Positions 1 through 12,050 are shown, counted from the first letter of the stretch. The stretch is DNA of 64,000 nucleotides from Cyclina sinensis (GCA_012932295.1 JAAONU010000016.1:30999290-31063289), one strand, 5' to 3'. Numbers and translations: made by a program. Notes: generated by a model not told the origin, from the letters alone.

Positions 1-710
1 TCTGTCATTTGTTATGTCCTTTATAGAATTACTTTTATTCCACTGGACATTTAGGTAATGAAGGCTGAACTAAAGATACGGCTTCGAGCTTAAAATTTAA
101 TCAGTCGTTCTTATTAAGGTTTGGAGTTACAAAGTGGATGGCCTCCAAATTTATAAAACATTCTGGTTGCAGTCATCATGGTCATTCCGTGTTCTAGTTT
201 GCCGTGACTGGCATTTCCTGGCAGAAACACTAAAATATGAAAATATGTGTTGTATGTGATAGATATTCCTCATGGAGCTCGAATCTCCTAACGGAACGAG
301 TAATTATACTATGAATGTACAACTAGGTGATTCTTCCTTGTTGTATGGGAAAATGGTGTTATATTGACTAAACGTAACTGTATTTATTTTCAATTGCCTT
401 TTAAATTGCCATCATGGTCATATCACTTACTAGTATTTGTTCAAAACAAAGTAGCATTTTATCAAATGTCACTTTGTCATTGGTAACGTCACATAAAGCA
501 TTCTTACAACAATATGTATTTTATTTTGTTCATAGATTATTTACTTCTTTTGTAAAGCTGAAAATAAGCTAACCGGAGTATCTTTAATCAAATCCAGATT
601 CAATGTATTTTAATCAGCAACTTTATTGTATAGCCAGATTTTGCATCCTCGGGAGTATTCAGACTAATGAAATATTTAAAAATATTGTAAAAACATTCGA
701 TTATAAATAC

Positions 711-747
<37 letters not shown>

Positions 748-2015
748 CGTCGAAATCAATCGTCGGAACTTCGCATTAAAACATCGTGTTTTTGACTGAT
801 GTAAAGCGATATGAAAACATCATTGTCTCAACGTTTGCAGATTAGCTGCGGTTTAAATGAGTTGTTGAATGGCGATCAAAAAAAAAAACTGGACGATAGA
901 ATCAACGTGTCTAATAACAAGACTTTTAGTAATGACTGGCCCGATTAACCTTTAGTCGTCTCGGACCGATAAAAAACTGACAAACGTCCTTTCTGATGCA
1001 AGTTCTAGAAAACAGTCATTTCCCGACATGAAGACGTAATTACTAAACGGTATGTTTTGTTTTATTTATGCTCAGAGCCACCCGTACTAGAATACGTAAG
1101 ATTTGTGTATTTTTATTTTCTTTTTCTCATGGAAATTAAGCATAATCTGTATAAATATGTTGTAATAACTGTTCCATCTTTTACGTTTTTTTGAGCCATT
1201 ACCCTATTCGGTAATATATAACTGACTAGACGTGTCGGGAATGTAAATTTAAGAGTATAGAAAAGCTGTGATGAAACGTCCGTGTCTCGTATTTTTCATC
1301 CTTAGAGACACCAAAATTGTTGAATTTCCACTGGATGAATTAATTATTATTTTTTAACGAAATTTATATATAACATTATGCTTCGTTGCATTCGCTAATT
1401 CACGCGCGATATATATGTATTTAAAAATGTAAGATATAGACATTGCTCTTATTCAAAGGCAAGTTCCTTCTATCATGTTTACATAAATCCATAGAATGAC
1501 AATGTCTCTATACAAATCGGCGTTTTCATAACCACGATACTGAAAATGGAAACAAATGTTAAGACGTTTCATAATCTGTAACTTAACTGGTCTTATAAAA
1601 CTGAAAAAAGTCTTCCTTTAATCAGTTTATTTTTAATTTAAATAACGTTATTCCGAAATAGCCTTAACAAATAACACTTTTGGGAATAATTTCTCAAATG
1701 CGCGAGCATTATCCTCCATGATAAATGATCGTAAATAATGATTTTGGGGTTATTTGGGTAATTGCTTTGAGCATGAATAATTCGTTAACTGATACATCTA
1801 GGCCAAAGAAAGAAATTGCATAGAAAATGTTTTGACATCGTTTTGTTGCTGTAACGATAAAGTGACATCCTTGAAGCTAAAACCGTGGTTTAGTAAGTCT
1901 TATGTTTCAGTTACGAACTTATGAAATGCTAACAAATTAAAATTCTTAGAATGTATACATTGTCTTGTTCAGTGTCATTCGTGCAATTAGTTGGTACGGT
2001 CTAGTGCTTCATATA
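1..2015. other. Gene-free AT-rich stretch
   Basis: No open frame longer than about 60 codons and no recognisable exon was seen on either strand. The sequence is AT-rich with many short A/T runs. The only structured part is a CT microsatellite at 711-746. Distal regulatory sequence cannot be excluded. Confidence 0.6.
711..746. repeat. (CT)n microsatellite
   Basis: An uninterrupted-looking CT dinucleotide run with one TTT interruption near 723, read directly from the sequence. Confidence 0.95.
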
Positions 2016-2019
2016 ATTG

Positions 2020-2124
2020 TATAAATACAACCTCTGACAACTGCGTCAAGGAATCGATTCTTTGGCTCCATGATCCTTTTTGTTACGGACTTTCATGTTC
2101 GTAAGATGGGGGCTCGTCCGGGAT
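2020..2124 (+). mobile_element. LTR retrotransposon remnant: LTR 3' part plus tRNA-Pro primer binding site
   Basis: Positions 2107-2124 read TGGGGGCTCGTCCGGGAT, identical to the 18-nt primer binding site that pairs with the 3' end of tRNA-Pro, as used by some retroviruses and LTR elements. It includes the TGG that pairs with the post-transcriptionally added CCA, so it is not simply part of a tRNA gene. A TATA-like box (TATAAATA, 2020-2027) lies 80 bases upstream, as expected for an LTR promoter followed by R and U5. The LTR start was not located, no second LTR was found, and no gag or pol frame follows, so this is a decayed, non-coding remnant. Confidence 0.45.
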
Positions 2125-4087
2125 GACTCAGTTATAAAAATTAAACAATAAAGAATCTTTCAATATTTGTATCTGATCTTCTGATCTAAAAATGCACAAC
2201 ACCGTTCGTCATCGTAAATGATGACTTTCTCAAGAGGGGATGCGTTACGGTCTATTCTTCGAATATGGAGTGTTCTACTTTAGTTCATGATACTACAAAA
2301 AGCTAGTAAACCCTTTTATATCTATTTTTATTATATTGCAACATGCAGCCTAATTATAGAGATAATATTTTAGCTCACCTCAGCACTATGTGCTCAAGAA
2401 TTATTTCGATCTCCCTGTCGTGCGCCGTCAACTTCTTTCTTTAAATAACATCCTTGAAAATCTTCAATTCATAACCTGTTAATTTGCTTCTGATGTTTGC
2501 TCAACAGCAGACCAACAGCCAAAACTCTTACGTGAGCGACCCAAGGCCATCGTTGCCTCATGATTACTCTACCGTTTAAATATGGTGTATTTTTAGGCCT
2601 ATGAAAAGTTGTAAGCAGTGAGAAATTAAGGAAAGTTGTTAACGTTAATCAAATTAAACTTGTCTTTTTCAGCAGAATTTTTGTCGTATCAATTCTCCTT
2701 AATTAATCAAGCAAAAATATTTAATGTCTTAGATTTCAAGATGATCAAGTGCAGTTGTCTCAATTACCAAAATCTGTGAAAAAATGTTGTCTTTGTAGAG
2801 ACGTCCGTCACTTTCTCTTACGTTTCAGATTCTTACTTTATGTCAAACTTTTTATTCATTCATTTGTTTACGTATGTACTTTTGCATCTATATGACCACA
2901 AAATGAAATAAATGTCTATACTTTGTATGATATAACCGTTTATTTGTATTATCGTTTTTGTTTTTCGTTTATCATTTTCATGAAGACCTTGCTTCTTTAG
3001 GGTATCATTGTGCTATTTTTAAAGTATTATGAGAATCAAACATAATCTAGTCTGTCTGAAGGTTTTGTGATAGAAAAAAACATGACTAAAGCTTCAAACA
3101 TACAGCTTCAGACAATTATAAAGAACATTTAATGTCTTACGCTTCCTTTTCTTTCCTCCATATCTGAAGACGTAAATTGGCAGACTAGCTTTAACTCAAA
3201 TTTATAATACTGGCTATAATCGTCGTAGTAAATAAATTATCAACACCCTATCACGTGGTTATATTTCATGGTTGGCAAGATGTGCTTGAGATATATAAGG
3301 ATTGAATTATCAAATTATTTTATGACCCACCGGGTCTTGAATTGCATCGGTGCTGAAGTCACTTCGCCAATATCCGTAAAACAAATCGTCAATGTCATGT
3401 GATCAAATTTGAATACGTGACGTAGATTTAAGTAGACAGATCAAAACATACTCGAAAATGTGGTTGTCAAAACCTTTCTAGAATATGTACGATCAATCGG
3501 CATTACTTTATCGGTTCTGTAATAAAATGTTGTTGTTTTAATGATCAAATTCATCGTCTGCTCGTGACATTGTGAGGCAAAGATGCATTTTCATAATGAA
3601 ACTGGCCATATTTGTTATGTGGAGTTGTACATGACTGAAATTTACGATTGTTAAAGTTCTTAACATTGTTAGACATGAACCATTTCAAGACGTGGAGCGA
3701 GAGATATAAGTGAAGCTTTGTCTTAAGCTCTTTTAGGGCTGGTTTAGATAAATTTCATTTTTATGGACGTTATTTGAGTTTTTAGTTGCAGGTTTAACGA
3801 TTTTAAAAATGTTCTTATGATAGGCAGTTGCTTATTTGAAATTTATTTGTTTTGTACACGAAACACTCACGGAAATTGATAAATTGCCTACACGTAAACA
3901 TGTAAACATTTTTCTCTTGAGCGTACTAAATTTATTATGAACAGGCAGCATTGAATTTAAATAGTAAGATTGATTATCGTTGCATTTAAACTAAATTTTA
4001 TCAAATCGATTCTGTTACTGATAAGCAATATTTACATTTCTTTTTTGGAAACGTTGTTTCGACACTTTACAACAAAGGTAAGTGATA
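2125..4087. other. Gene-free AT-rich stretch
   Basis: No exon-like frame. It holds one recognisable repeat fragment at about 2371-2480 (listed separately). The rest is unassigned AT-rich sequence. Confidence 0.55.
2371..2480 (-). repeat. Fragment of the TCACCTGAGC-ended bivalve element, reverse orientation
   Basis: Starts with AGCTCACCTCAGCAC, the reverse complement of the 3' terminus of the elements ending at 10107 and 50284. It continues with a diverged version of the adjacent sequence (a CGTCGTCAAC-like block). Only the terminal part is recognisable. Confidence 0.5.
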
Positions 4088-4526
4088 CTACCGATTGCAA
4101 AACTGACTAGAGGTTACTGTGTTAGGTAAAGAAAGAGACTCGTCGGTACACCTGTCAAAAATCAATTAAAGCGCCGCCCAGTACGTTTCTTTCAAACTCC
4201 GCTTTTTACCTGTCAATAGGGTCATTCTAGTGTCATTCTGTGTACGAATGGAAAAGCGGTAAGGAAAAATGATACTGGGTGAAGATTACCGGTATCATTG
4301 CAGCAACAATTACTACAAAGCAACTTTGGCGCCGCCCAGGCACATTTTTCAGGCTGCGGGTAGATTGCAAGACGCAGTTTTATTGACAGGTATACCTGAG
4401 AAAACTGCCTCGTTGGGATTGGATGATCAGTAAAGTGACAGTTTAAGCTACTGATATAAACATCGTAACGTCACTTTTTAATGCGTTCCGAATACGTGAA
4501 ACTCTAATCAGTTTTGCAAGCGGTAG
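4088..4526. mobile_element. Non-autonomous DNA transposon (MITE) with TA target duplication
   Basis: Imperfect terminal inverted repeats of about 25 bp: the left end starts CTACCGATTGCAAAACTGA and the right end is CTCTAATCAGTTTTGCAAG followed by CGGTAG. The dinucleotide TA flanks both sides (4086-4087 and 4527-4528), the usual Tc1/mariner-type target site. Inner inverted segments are also visible (ACCTGTCAA near 4150 against TTGACAGGT near 4382, and two GGCGCCGCCCA-like blocks). At 439 bp with no open frame it would depend on a transposase supplied elsewhere. Confidence 0.65.
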
Positions 4527-6121
4527 TAAGACTAAGAAAATCTGTTTACTGCGATTAAAATATTTTATTTTATTTTTCTATGTTTGAAACATTATTATTT
4601 AATGCTTTCCAGTGTTTTATTGTAAAATATAAGATGATTATATTCTGATAAACCACAGTGAAATTTACTAAATATAATTTTCACTGTGCCGGACTACTTT
4701 TTCCCCGGCATATAAACGTATCCGCATGATAGAATCAGACGACAGTGATTGAATTTTTAATAAAACAATTAATTAAATCCAGATGAATATGAAAACACTT
4801 TAAAAAAATTTTTTTTGTTCAGTTATCGTTTAAAAAGCTAAGTGGACCAGAACGCGATTTTACTGTTAAAGAAACTGTAAAAAATATGGCGGACGTTTCA
4901 ATTTTGCGTCATGTCCTGACGCGGATGAATATATTTCATTGAATCAGATGTATTTGCAGTTTCTGTTATATTTCGTTAGATTGAATGAATATTAAAACTG
5001 TTTTGTTTAAATGTTATTTTAGTGCTTATGAGTGAAGAAAAAAAACACTGAAAGCCCAGATTTTCATAAGTTTTTATCGAATTTCTTGGAACTACTTTGA
5101 ATAGTGTCTCGCACGTGCAGACATAGCACCACGGGTGGATAAGATGTTCAGGTTTTCACTGTTTTACCTTGTTTTCCGAATTAACACTGAAAAGCATGAA
5201 ATAAATAGAATATTTGATTTTTTTCAGTGTGTGATCGAAATTTATTTCACGAGTGACCATCAGATTTTTATATTTTCACGAGTGTCGTATCTTACATCCT
5301 CTATTTAATCATCCACTTCAAGTACTGTTTATCTAGGCATTTGTCTGTAACCGATGATTGTAGAGTAATGCGTTGTCGATACTATTTTAAAAGATATTTC
5401 AAATATCGAAAGGGAATAACGACCGAGAAAAATTATCAATTCCTGCAAACTGATTTGGCAATCACCAACAGTACAAAAGACAATAGCCAATATCGAAACG
5501 TATTTCATTAAATAAAACATAACTGATACTGATATTTTTGTTTTTTGATAAAAAACAAAAACTGCTTTTGCTTAAGCAAATTCTGACTATTGATATTTTT
5601 TCAGTTTTGTTTTGAATAATACCACCTCATAACTGGCAGCTACCATTTCAGTCAGCGGAAATAATTGCATCTGAGGTCGATGGTAAATGCACACGCTGTT
5701 TCTCACGATACTCTATCAAGTTTATGAAAAATGTATTTCGGAAAAGATATCTGTCTGAACGAAATCTTGAACGCTACAACAAAACATACTTCAACGTGAT
5801 TGATTTGTAGGGATTGGTTTCGTTATTTACCGTCTTGTCTTGTAATACTGTGAGGCATTTTCGTCTGAAGCAAAAGAAAACTTTTGTAAGTATTTAAATG
5901 TTCACCTAACATTTATCTAATTTGTCTTTCTAAGTTGTTTTTGTTTTCGTGTACATGTACTTTTTTAGATTTAATCAGTAAATTATGGTTTCCAATGACA
6001 ATTGGATTCAAAGGCATCAGTTTCAAGGGACAATTAAAATTTGTTGGCACTTACGGGATTATTTGGTTCTGCCTTAGGCTGTAGTGAATCAAGAAACACA
6101 AATCCATTAGTTTCGTTAATT
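4527..6121. other. Gene-free stretch with a short hairpin
   Basis: No convincing exon. A small palindrome lies at about 4657-4686 (CACAGTGAAATT against AATTTTCACTGTG). Otherwise AT-rich sequence without recognised features, ending at the assembly gap. Confidence 0.5.
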
Positions 6122-6221
6122 NNNNNNNNNNNNNNNNNNNNNNNNNNNNNNNNNNNNNNNNNNNNNNNNNNNNNNNNNNNNNNNNNNNNNNNNNNNNNNN
6201 NNNNNNNNNNNNNNNNNNNNN
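6122..6221. other. Assembly gap, exactly 100 N
   Basis: A run of 100 N, the conventional length for a scaffold join of unknown size. Sequence to the right is homologous to 40379 onwards in this same window; sequence to the left is not, so the join needs care. Confidence 0.98.
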
Positions 6222-6795
6222 ACAGATGACAGTCCCTAATGTGGTAAGTCATATCAAATGCCAACTGTAAAGCTAATCAGACAACTGTTTTTGGGCATTG
6301 TCCGTCTCTCTGATAGTCCTTCCGTCCGTCCTTCGCTATTAGAATAGTAACGAGAACACAGGTTGTACGAACGACGCAAGCCTATGTTTATAGAAGCAAC
6401 GTTTTGAAATTTATTTTGAAATGTCAACAGATTAAAGATGAGTACAGCGCTTTCAGAACTGCTTAAAATTAGGCAGAGTTACTTCCCCTGTTGTATCAGT
6501 AACTACAACAGACCAAGGTTTATTTTCTGCTTAGAAATACATGTATATCTTTTTAAAAACGTTTTTCTGTCCCCTCTTTCTCTCATTCTCTGATCACATT
6601 GTATTATTTTATTCATAAAAGGCAAAAGCTGTCAGATTTTTAGTGGGTTGTTTCACTAAGCCGATATTTGTGTTATTTTAATTGTCTAGACTCCAAACCA
6701 CATCAAATATATTTTAATCAAGTCTGCACGAACTTTCTTAACACCCTCTATATGATTTCATTTTTGAAGAAGTAATGTAAATCTTAACATTATTG
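6222..6795 (+). repeat. Third copy of the stathmin-like gene 3' flank
   Basis: Nearly identical to about 40379-40960 and more distantly similar to about 35433-36000. Specific variants (for example TCCGTCTCTCTGATAGTCC and AACGAGAACACAGG) group it with the 40.4-kb copy rather than the 35.4-kb copy. Homology may continue leftwards into the gap. It stops at about 6795, where the next repeat begins. Confidence 0.85.
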
Positions 6796-6803
6796 TATTA
6801 TAC

Positions 6804-8401
6804 CTAAGCTGTAGGCATTGAGGTTTCCAGTACGAAGATTTTTAAAGATTTTTTTACATATTAAGGGCCCCCCGGGAGGGTCAATTTTGACCTCAGGCCA
6901 ACATTAAATAATACTGGTAAAGGTTCTCTACACAATACTTCAACACCAAATATCTAAGGTCTAGTCCTATTAGTTTCGGAGAAAAATGATTTTTCATGTT
7001 TTTCCTATCATAACTATATGTAAACCAAGAGAACCCTGGGACGTGGCCAATTTTGACCCAGGGGACATAATTTGAACAAACTTGGTAGACATCCACTAGA
7101 CAATGCTACATACCAAATATCTAAGCTGTAGGCTTTGAGGTTTTCAGTAAGAAGATTAAAAAAAAAAATTTTTACATATTAAGGGACCCCGGGCTAGGGC
7201 CAATTTTGACCCCAGGGCCAACATTTAAACAATACTGGTAAAGGTTCTCTACACAATACTCCACACCAAATATCTAAGGTCTAGTCCTATTAGTTTCGGA
7301 GAAAAATGATTTTTCATGTTTTTCCTATCATAACTATATGTAAACCCAGAGAACCCTGGGGCGTGGCCAATTTTGACCCAGGGGACATAATTTGAACAAA
7401 CTTGGTAGACATCCACTAGACAATGCTACATACCAAATATCTAAGCTGTAGGTATTGAGGTTTCCAGTAAGAAGATTTTTTTAAGATTGCCTTTTTTACA
7501 TATTAAGGGCACCCGGGGCGGGGCAAATTTTGACCCCATGGCCAACATTTCAACAATATTCGTAAAGGTTCTTTACACAATACTCAACACCAAATATCTA
7601 ATGTCTAGTCATATTTGTTTTAGAGAAAAAATATTTTTAATGTTCTTCCTATATGAATCTATGTAAACCAAGATAACCCTAGGGAGTGGCCAATTTTGAC
7701 CCCGGGAACATAATATACACAAACATGGTAGACATCCACTAGACAATGCTACATACCAAATATCTAAACTGCAGGCATTGAGGTTTCTAGTAAGAAGATT
7801 TAAATTTTTTCTTTTTTACATATTAAGGGCCCCCGGGGCAGGGCCAATTTTGACCTCAGGGCCAACATTTAAACAATACTGGTAAAGGTTCTCTACACAA
7901 TACTTCACACCAAATATCTAAGGTCTAGTCCTATAAGTTTCGGAGAAAAATGATTTTTCATGTTTTTCCTATATAACTATATGTAAACCAAGAGAACCCT
8001 GGGGCGTGGCCAATTTTGACCCAGGGGACATAATTTGAACAAACTTTGTAGACATCCACTAGACAATGCTACGTACCAAATATCTAAGCTGTAGGAATTG
8101 AGGTTTCCAGTAAGAAGATTTTTAAAGATTGCCTTTTTTACGAGGGCCCACGGGGCAGGGTCAATTTTGACCCCGGGGCCAACATATAAACAATACTGGT
8201 AAAGGTTCTCTACACAATACTTCACACCAAATATCTAACGTCTAGTCCTATTAGTTTCGGAGAAGAATGATTTTTCATGTTTTTCCTATATAACTATATG
8301 TAAACCAAGAGAACCCCGGGGCGTGGCCAATTTTGACCCAGGGGACATAATTTGAACAAACTTTGTAGACATCTACTAGACAATGCTACATACAAAATAT
8401 C
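6804..8401 (+). repeat. 319-bp tandem array, about five units
   Basis: The landmark CTAAGCTGTAGG (with variants) recurs near 6804, 7123, 7442, 7766, 8083 and 8402, a spacing of 317-324 bp. Each unit consists of two of the element's own modules of about 160 bp. Confidence 0.85.
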
Positions 8402-9321
8402 TAGGGATGCAAGAGGTTAACCGGTTAACCGGTTAACCTACCTAATAATCGGTTAACCGGTAACACTTTTCCGGTGAGGTTAACCGAAACAAAAGGAAGA
8501 GAGAATGTTAAAAATATAAACATTAAAAGTACCAAACAAGCGCGCCACACTGACAACGGTATTCATCGATCGTCATGGTGATAAACCCCGGGTGCGTGTA
8601 GATCAATACACGAGTCACACTTATACACAGGACGTCTCTCGTTTATTTGGTAATTGTCACTTTTGCAATTGTATTGATGAACAATTATATAAACATTGCG
8701 CCTCCTGTTTGCCGCTGCCAATTAAGAGTTTAACTGACACTATTGTTTGTTTTCTACTCGCTATAAAAAAACTTAACTTGAGATCATTAAGGGAAAATCG
8801 CCATTGATGATTTCTTAATAATTAACACGTCAAATCAAGTTTGTTTTTCGAAGCAGTGGCAATTTATGTAATGTCTTATTAATTTGTTTTTCGACAGTAA
8901 GACTTGAATGTGTAATTAAATAAAAGATAAAACTCTTCCGTGTTTTTTTTATTTATTCTATGTACGTAATGCATTACATTTCATTATAAGAATGAAACAT
9001 AAAAACAAAAAACAGACTAAAACGTTAATATTACCAACAAGGATCGCATACATTTATAAAATGAATTTAAAGCAGTAAGAAATTACATACGAGGGGAATG
9101 CACATGTATCTATTAAGCGATCACAATACTCTTTCGTCCCGAATAAAGATCCGAATAGTAAACACTATCCCGTCAACTTCCGGTTTCACTTTAAAAGTGC
9201 ATATCATAAACTGTAACTAGTCGGCACGAAAATATTTTATTGTTTATCGGTTAACCGGTAAATTTACCGGTAACAGCGTCAGGTTAACCGGTAAATTGAA
9301 AAGTTACCGTTTGCATCCCTA
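8402..9321. mobile_element. Non-autonomous hAT-type transposon, 920 bp, with 8-bp target duplication
   Basis: Terminal inverted repeats TAGGGATGCAA and TTGCATCCCTA are flanked by an exact 8-bp duplication AAAATATC (8394-8401 and 9322-9329). Removing the insert and one duplication restores the host repeat phrase AAATATCTAAGC. Subterminal regions are rich in the palindrome GGTTAACCGG at both ends. 8-bp duplications and ends of this kind are typical of the hAT superfamily. A 71-codon open frame inside (8592-8807) has no transposase resemblance. Confidence 0.85.
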
Positions 9322-10269
9322 AAAATATCTAAGCTCTATCCCTTTTGGTTTCTGATGTGAAGACTTTTTAATCTTTTTCCTATATAACTCTATGTAAACA
9401 AGTGACCCCCAGGGGAGGGCCTATTTTGACCCAGTGGCTATGATTTGAACAAACTTAGTAGAGGTCCACTGGACAATGCTACACACCAAATATCTAAACT
9501 CTAGGACTTGCGGTTTCTAACAAGAAGATTTTTTAAAGTTTTTCCTATATAACTCTATGACAAACATGTGACTCCTGGGGTGGGGCCATTTTTGACCCAG
9601 GAGCCAGGATTTGAACAAACTTGGTAAAGGTCAACTGGACAGTGCTGCACACCAAATATCTAAACTCTAGGCCTTGTGGTTTCTGACAAGAAGATTTTTA
9701 AATTTTCCCTATATAAATCTATGTAAAATCAACTGACCCCTGGGGTGGGGTCAGTTTTGACCCCACGGTCATAATTTGAATAATCTTGGTAGAGGTCCAC
9801 CTGATGATGCTTCATACCAAATATCTAAACTCCAGGCGTTGTAGTTCTGGAGAAGAAGATTTTTAAAGTTCCAACTTTGAAAATCTATTTTTAGCTCCTG
9901 TGGCCTAGAAATGCAATGGACCTGAACCATTTGAACAATTTTGGTAAAGCTTCATGCAAGTAACATTCCTGCCAAGTTTCAGCAAGATTGGCTCAGCAGT
10001 TCAGGAGAAGAAGTTGTTTGAAGAAAAAGTTGACGACGCACGGATGGACGGAAATCAGGCGATCACAAAAGCTCACCTTGAGCACTTTGTGCTCAGGTGA
10101 GCTAAAAAACAACAACCAAGTTTTGGCTAACTCGAGTTCTTTGCCCTTCAATGGATTTAAAACTAAGTCCTGTTACAGCAGAATACTACAATCATTTTAC
10201 TGGGTATAGAAGTTATTTTTTCCGAGTCACATGTGCGTATACTGCAAATACTCTTCTTATGAAGTTTCT

Positions 10270-11150
10270 GTTTGTATTATTTGTATGCCAAGTGGACATA
10301 CAGTAGACACAGCATATCAACCACTGTTCTAGTGTAACAATCAAACGTAAATGAAGCTCACCACCATATCCCCGAGACAGGAATGGCTTATCAAGCACAT
10401 TACCAGGTCAATAGCCACTTAACTATTGTAATAATTAAAAGGTAATGAAGCTCTCCACTGTACCCAAGATATAAATGGCTTAAGCACTTTACCTGGCCGA
10501 TAAACACTTAACCACTGTTACAATAAAAAAAAGTACCGAAGCTCACAACTGTTCCTGAGACACAAATAGCTTATAAAACACTTTACCAAGTCAATAACCA
10601 CTTAACCACTGTTACAATCAAAAGGTAATGAAGCTCTCCACTGTACCTGAGACATAAATGGCTTGTTAAGCACTTTACCAGGCCGATAACCACTTAACCA
10701 CTGTTACAATCAAAAGGTAATGAAGCTCTCCACTGTACCTTAGTCATAAATGGCTTGTTTAGCACTTTACCAGGCCGATAAACACTTTACCACTGTTACA
10801 ACCAAAAGGTAATGAAGCTCTCCACTGTACCCGAGACATAAATGGCTTGTTAAGCACTTTACCAGGCCGATAACCACTTAACCACTGTTACAATCAAAAG
10901 GTAATGAAGCTCTCCACAGTACCCCAAGACATAGATGCTCGTTAAGCACTTTACCAGGCCGATAACCACTTAACCAGTTACAATGAAAAGTTAATGAAGC
11001 TCTCCACTGTACCTGATACATATATGGCTTGTTCAACACTTTACCGTGCCGATAAACACTTAACCACTGTTACAATCAAAAGTTAATGAAGCTCACCAGT
11101 GTTACTGAGACATACATGGCTTGGAAATCACTTTACCAGCTGCTGGTCAG
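10270..11150. repeat. 92-bp tandem array, about nine units
   Basis: The unit contains GAAGCTCTCCACTGTACC, AATGGCTTGTTAAGCACTTT and CACTTAACCACTGTTACAAT. Consecutive units are about 90-92 bp apart (landmark near 10634, 10726, 10818). The paralogous region at 44580-44860 keeps only about three units. Confidence 0.85.
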
Positions 11151-11151
11151 A

Positions 11152-11690
11152 GACTTACTACTGTCTTCAGTGTTCAATAAGATGCTGTGTCTTCCTGTAG
11201 CCTATGAAATGAGGTGGAGTAGTGATATTACTAAAGAACAATTATTTTGAAATTCCGTACGTTTAACTGTCAAATGGCATTAACAGAATAAAACACAGTG
11301 TTACATTGTAGATTCTAACCATGATTTCACTGCTTCTGTAACAGATTTTCACTTGATATTTCCAGTTCGCAGTAAAATCAAGTAACCTTCAAATACAACT
11401 ATTTTCCTCAAACCATATTTAAAACGCATCTTGCTTAGTTACAAATCGAACAAATAGAAAACAACACCATCTGTCAAAAATTTGTATTTCCATATACTTA
11501 ACAAAATAAAATAATACTCAAAATGAAAATTTCTCATAAAACAGGAGTGAATAATTTTTTTTACTAAAAATTTCTCATGCTTACTTTTATCTCAAATGAT
11601 GGAATACTTTTTTCACTGTTACAAAATAACAAAAACAGTGATGAACAAAAAGACTTTACTAACAAAGTTGACCATGAATATTAATGTGCA
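11152..11690. other. Intergenic part of duplicate A
   Basis: AT-rich sequence matching about 44855-45408 in copy B. No exon or regulatory motif recognised. Confidence 0.6.
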
Positions 11691-11771
11691 GAGCCAATGA
11701 GTTTGTGGCACAGAAACGAGCCAATGAGTTTGTGGCACAGAAACAAGCCAATGACTCTGTGGCACAGAAAC
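11691..11771. repeat. 27-bp minisatellite, three units
   Basis: Three exact-length units of the type GAGCCAATGA followed by a TTTGTGGCACAGAAAC-like remainder, at 11691-11717, 11718-11744 and 11745-11771. The paralogous array at 45409 has six units. It lies downstream of the SUPV3L1-like stop codon. Open frames of about 60-80 codons run through it on both strands only because 27 is divisible by three and the unit lacks stops. Confidence 0.95.
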
Positions 11772-12050
11772 AGCTGCATTAAAAAAATTGAAAGATTTCA
11801 AAAGTTTTATGATAACAGAATACATTACATGGTTTTTAGCACATGTGCACACACTTTATTAAACAATGTAACAGCTTAAAAGATCTTGATCACTAACTGA
11901 ACTAAGAACAACCTCAAACAAGCACCTAACATCACATCTTACATCTTGACTTTCTTTTGGCAATACCTTTTATGTACATTCTTCGAACTTTTCCATTAAC
12001 ATTTCAACCGTTGAATTAGTACACTTCTGATTCATCAAACATTGTTTTCC

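Larger units (their letters stand above)
6800..10107 (+). mobile_element. Enlarged copy of the TCACCTGAGC-ended bivalve element
   Basis: Made of tandem modules of roughly 160 bp, each with the phrases CCAAATATCTAA, AAGAAGATTTTTAAAG and a TTTTGACCC-containing block, as in the complete element at 48794-50284. The 3' end (GTGCTCAGGTGAGCTAAAAA, ending about 10107) matches that copy; the 5' end is missing. Modules at 6804-8401 are amplified into about five units of about 319 bp, and a 920-bp transposon interrupts it at 8402-9321. No coding capacity. Confidence 0.75.

Noticed and set aside
2107..2124. A tRNA-Pro gene on the minus strand
   Set aside because: Only 18 bases match, they include the CCA complement that nuclear tRNA genes do not encode, and the sequence beyond does not continue into T-arm and anticodon arm.
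6034..6264. Open frames spanning the N gap
   Set aside because: Half of each frame is unknown bases, so they carry no coding evidence.
10270..11150. CRISPR-like array
   Set aside because: Units are contiguous 92-bp direct repeats without spacers in a eukaryotic intergenic region; it is an ordinary minisatellite.
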